DNA of 5,806 nt from an uncultured Rubritalea sp. (lineage in GTDB: Bacteria; Verrucomicrobiota; Verrucomicrobiia; Verrucomicrobiales; Akkermansiaceae). A program made the translations under genes and the position numbers. Shown here one piece after another: positions 4,851 through 5,806 of this stretch; within the stretch, counting starts at the first letter, position 1; every line of letters begins with the position of its first letter. The stretch is from positions 1 through 5,806 of the forward strand of contig CALFBV010000061.1 of NCBI GenBank assembly GCA_937951395.1, written 5' to 3'. The notes beneath the pieces were generated by a model. It did no database searches. It was not told the origin of the DNA and saw nothing but the letters and a program-made list of their open reading frames with translations.

Positions 4851-5806
4851 ATGTCTGCTTCACCAAACCACCCGAACCGACCTTATCCGCTTGAGCGTAC
4901 GCGTAACATTGGAATTGCGGCGCATATTGATGCGGGGAAGACTACGCTTACGGAGCGGATTTTATTTTATACGGGAATGATTCACCGTGTGGGTGAGGTG
5001 CATGATGGTGCTGCTACTACGGATCACATGGAGCAGGAGCGTGAGCGGGGGATTACGATCACTTCTGCGGCGGTGACTTGTGAGTGGGAACAGGTGCCTG
5101 TGGATGGAGTGAAGAAACTTTATGAAGCGGAGAAGATGCGCGTGAATATCATTGATACGCCTGGGCATGTGGACTTCACTGCTGAGGTGGAGCGCTCGCT
5201 CCGTGTGCTGGATGGCGCTGTGGTGGTCTTCTGTGGGGTGGCTGGTGTTCAGCCGCAGACGGAGACGGTGTGGAGGCAGGCTACGAAGTATAATGTGCCA
5301 CGTATTGTGTTCGTGAATAAGATGGATCGGATCGGAGCAGACTTCGATAATGTGCTGAATGATGTCCGTGAGAAACTGGGAGCTAATGCTGGGGCGATTC
5401 TTATCCCGATCGGCTCTGAGGAGGATCTCCGCGGGCAGATCGATGTGGTGAGCCAAAAGGCAATTATTTTCCACGATGACAGCAAGTGTGGCTCTACGTT
5501 TGATGTGAAAGATCTCGAAGGTGAGCAAATCGAAATAGCGGCTCAGGCTAAGCTAGACCTCATTGACCAGATCGCTGATATCGATGAAGAGCTGGGTGAG
5601 AAGTTCCTGATGGAGGAGGAAATAACCCCTACTGATCTGAAGGCTGCGATCCGCCGCACTACGATTAGCAATGACTTTATCCCTGTCTCTGGTGGATCGG
5701 CATTTAAGAATAAGGGTGTTCAGTTCCTGATCGACGCTGTGATCGACTACCTCCCTAGCCCACTCGATGTGGATGCGGCGAAAGGTATGGCTTCTCCAGA
5801 TGATGA
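4851..5806 (+). CDS. fusA: Translation elongation factor G, N-terminal part (runs off the window)
   Basis: EF-G is the GTPase that moves tRNA and mRNA through the ribosome and, with RRF, splits post-termination ribosomes. The first 318 codons are present of about 700. They cover the G domain and its G' insert. The GTP-binding motifs are G1 AHIDAGKT (24-31), G2 RGITI (66-70) in [17 protein letters not shown]3 DTPGH (102-106) with catalytic His106, G4 NKMD (156-159) and a G5-like GGSAFKN just before [11 protein letters not shown] stretch of about 17 residues ([17 protein letters not shown]) between G2 and G3 is longer than in Thermus; E. coli EF-G also carries an insert there. The N-terminal lead of about 13 residues is rich in Pro and Asn. 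The ATG has only a weak purine-rich stretch (AGAAAGA) upstream. The sequence is canonical, with no sign of a specialised EF-G paralogue in this part. Confidence 0.97.
   Translation, partial: MSASPNHPNRPYPLERTRNIGIAAHIDAGKTTLTERILFYTGMIHRVGEVHDGAATTDHMEQERERGITITSAAVTCEWEQVPVDGVKKLYEAEKMRVNIIDTPGHVDFTAEVERSLRVLDGAVVVFCGVAGVQPQTETVWRQATKYNVPRIVFVNKMDRIGADFDNVLNDVREKLGANAGAILIPIGSEEDLRGQIDVVSQKAIIFHDDSKCGSTFDVKDLEGEQIEIAAQAKLDLIDQIADIDEELGEKFLMEEEITPTDLKAAIRRTTISNDFIPVSGGSAFKNKGVQFLIDAVIDYLPSPLDVDAAKGMASPDD

Noticed and set aside
5249..5485. 78-codon minus-strand frame within fusA
   Set aside because: Antisense shadow of the fusA coding sequence with no SD or recognisable product.
4962..5528. 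188-codon minus-strand frame within fusA
   Set aside because: It is antisense to the highly conserved EF-G G domain; its His- and Arg-rich product reflects fusA codon structure.

Overview
The window is a bacterial chromosomal segment carrying translation genes. The ribosomal proteins, RF2 and EF-G are recognisable at a glance, and moderate GC with few Shine-Dalgarno (SD) sequences before main start codons is compatible with the Verrucomicrobia/PVC side of the tree. That placement is inference from protein flavour and style, not from a search. No phage, insertion sequence, CRISPR, tRNA or rRNA was found.

Layout. Positions 2-250 (+) hold the C-terminal part of a gene that enters from the left, probably a glutaredoxin-like protein. 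Convergent to it, on the minus strand, is prfB (release factor 2, 1487-368). Its first 28 codons lie in another frame and are joined to the rest by the classic autoregulatory +1 frameshift at an in-frame UGA. Upstream of prfB on the same strand are a possible 23-codon leader ORF that overlaps the prfB start and a 99-residue protein of unknown function (1865-1566). A divergent intergenic region of about 280 bases, with a perfect hairpin and an AT-rich palindrome, leads into rpsL (S12) and rpsG (S7) on the plus strand. A strong intrinsic terminator closes that pair.

A lipoprotein gene with TPR-like helices (3233-4501) then interrupts the usual rpsL-rpsG-fusA order. It is followed by a weaker candidate terminator, an apparently decayed small reading frame broken by a UAA (4654-4833), and the first 318 codons of fusA (EF-G), which runs off the right edge.

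How the parts work together: S12 and S7 are 30S components, EF-G drives translocation on that ribosome, and RF2 ends translation at UGA/UAA and controls its own level by frameshifting. No new enzymatic system is evident. The points most worth a second look are regulatory: the prfB leader ORF ending in UGA on top of the prfB start codon, the SD-led 24-codon in-frame extension before S12, the split str operon, and the UAA-broken frame just before fusA.
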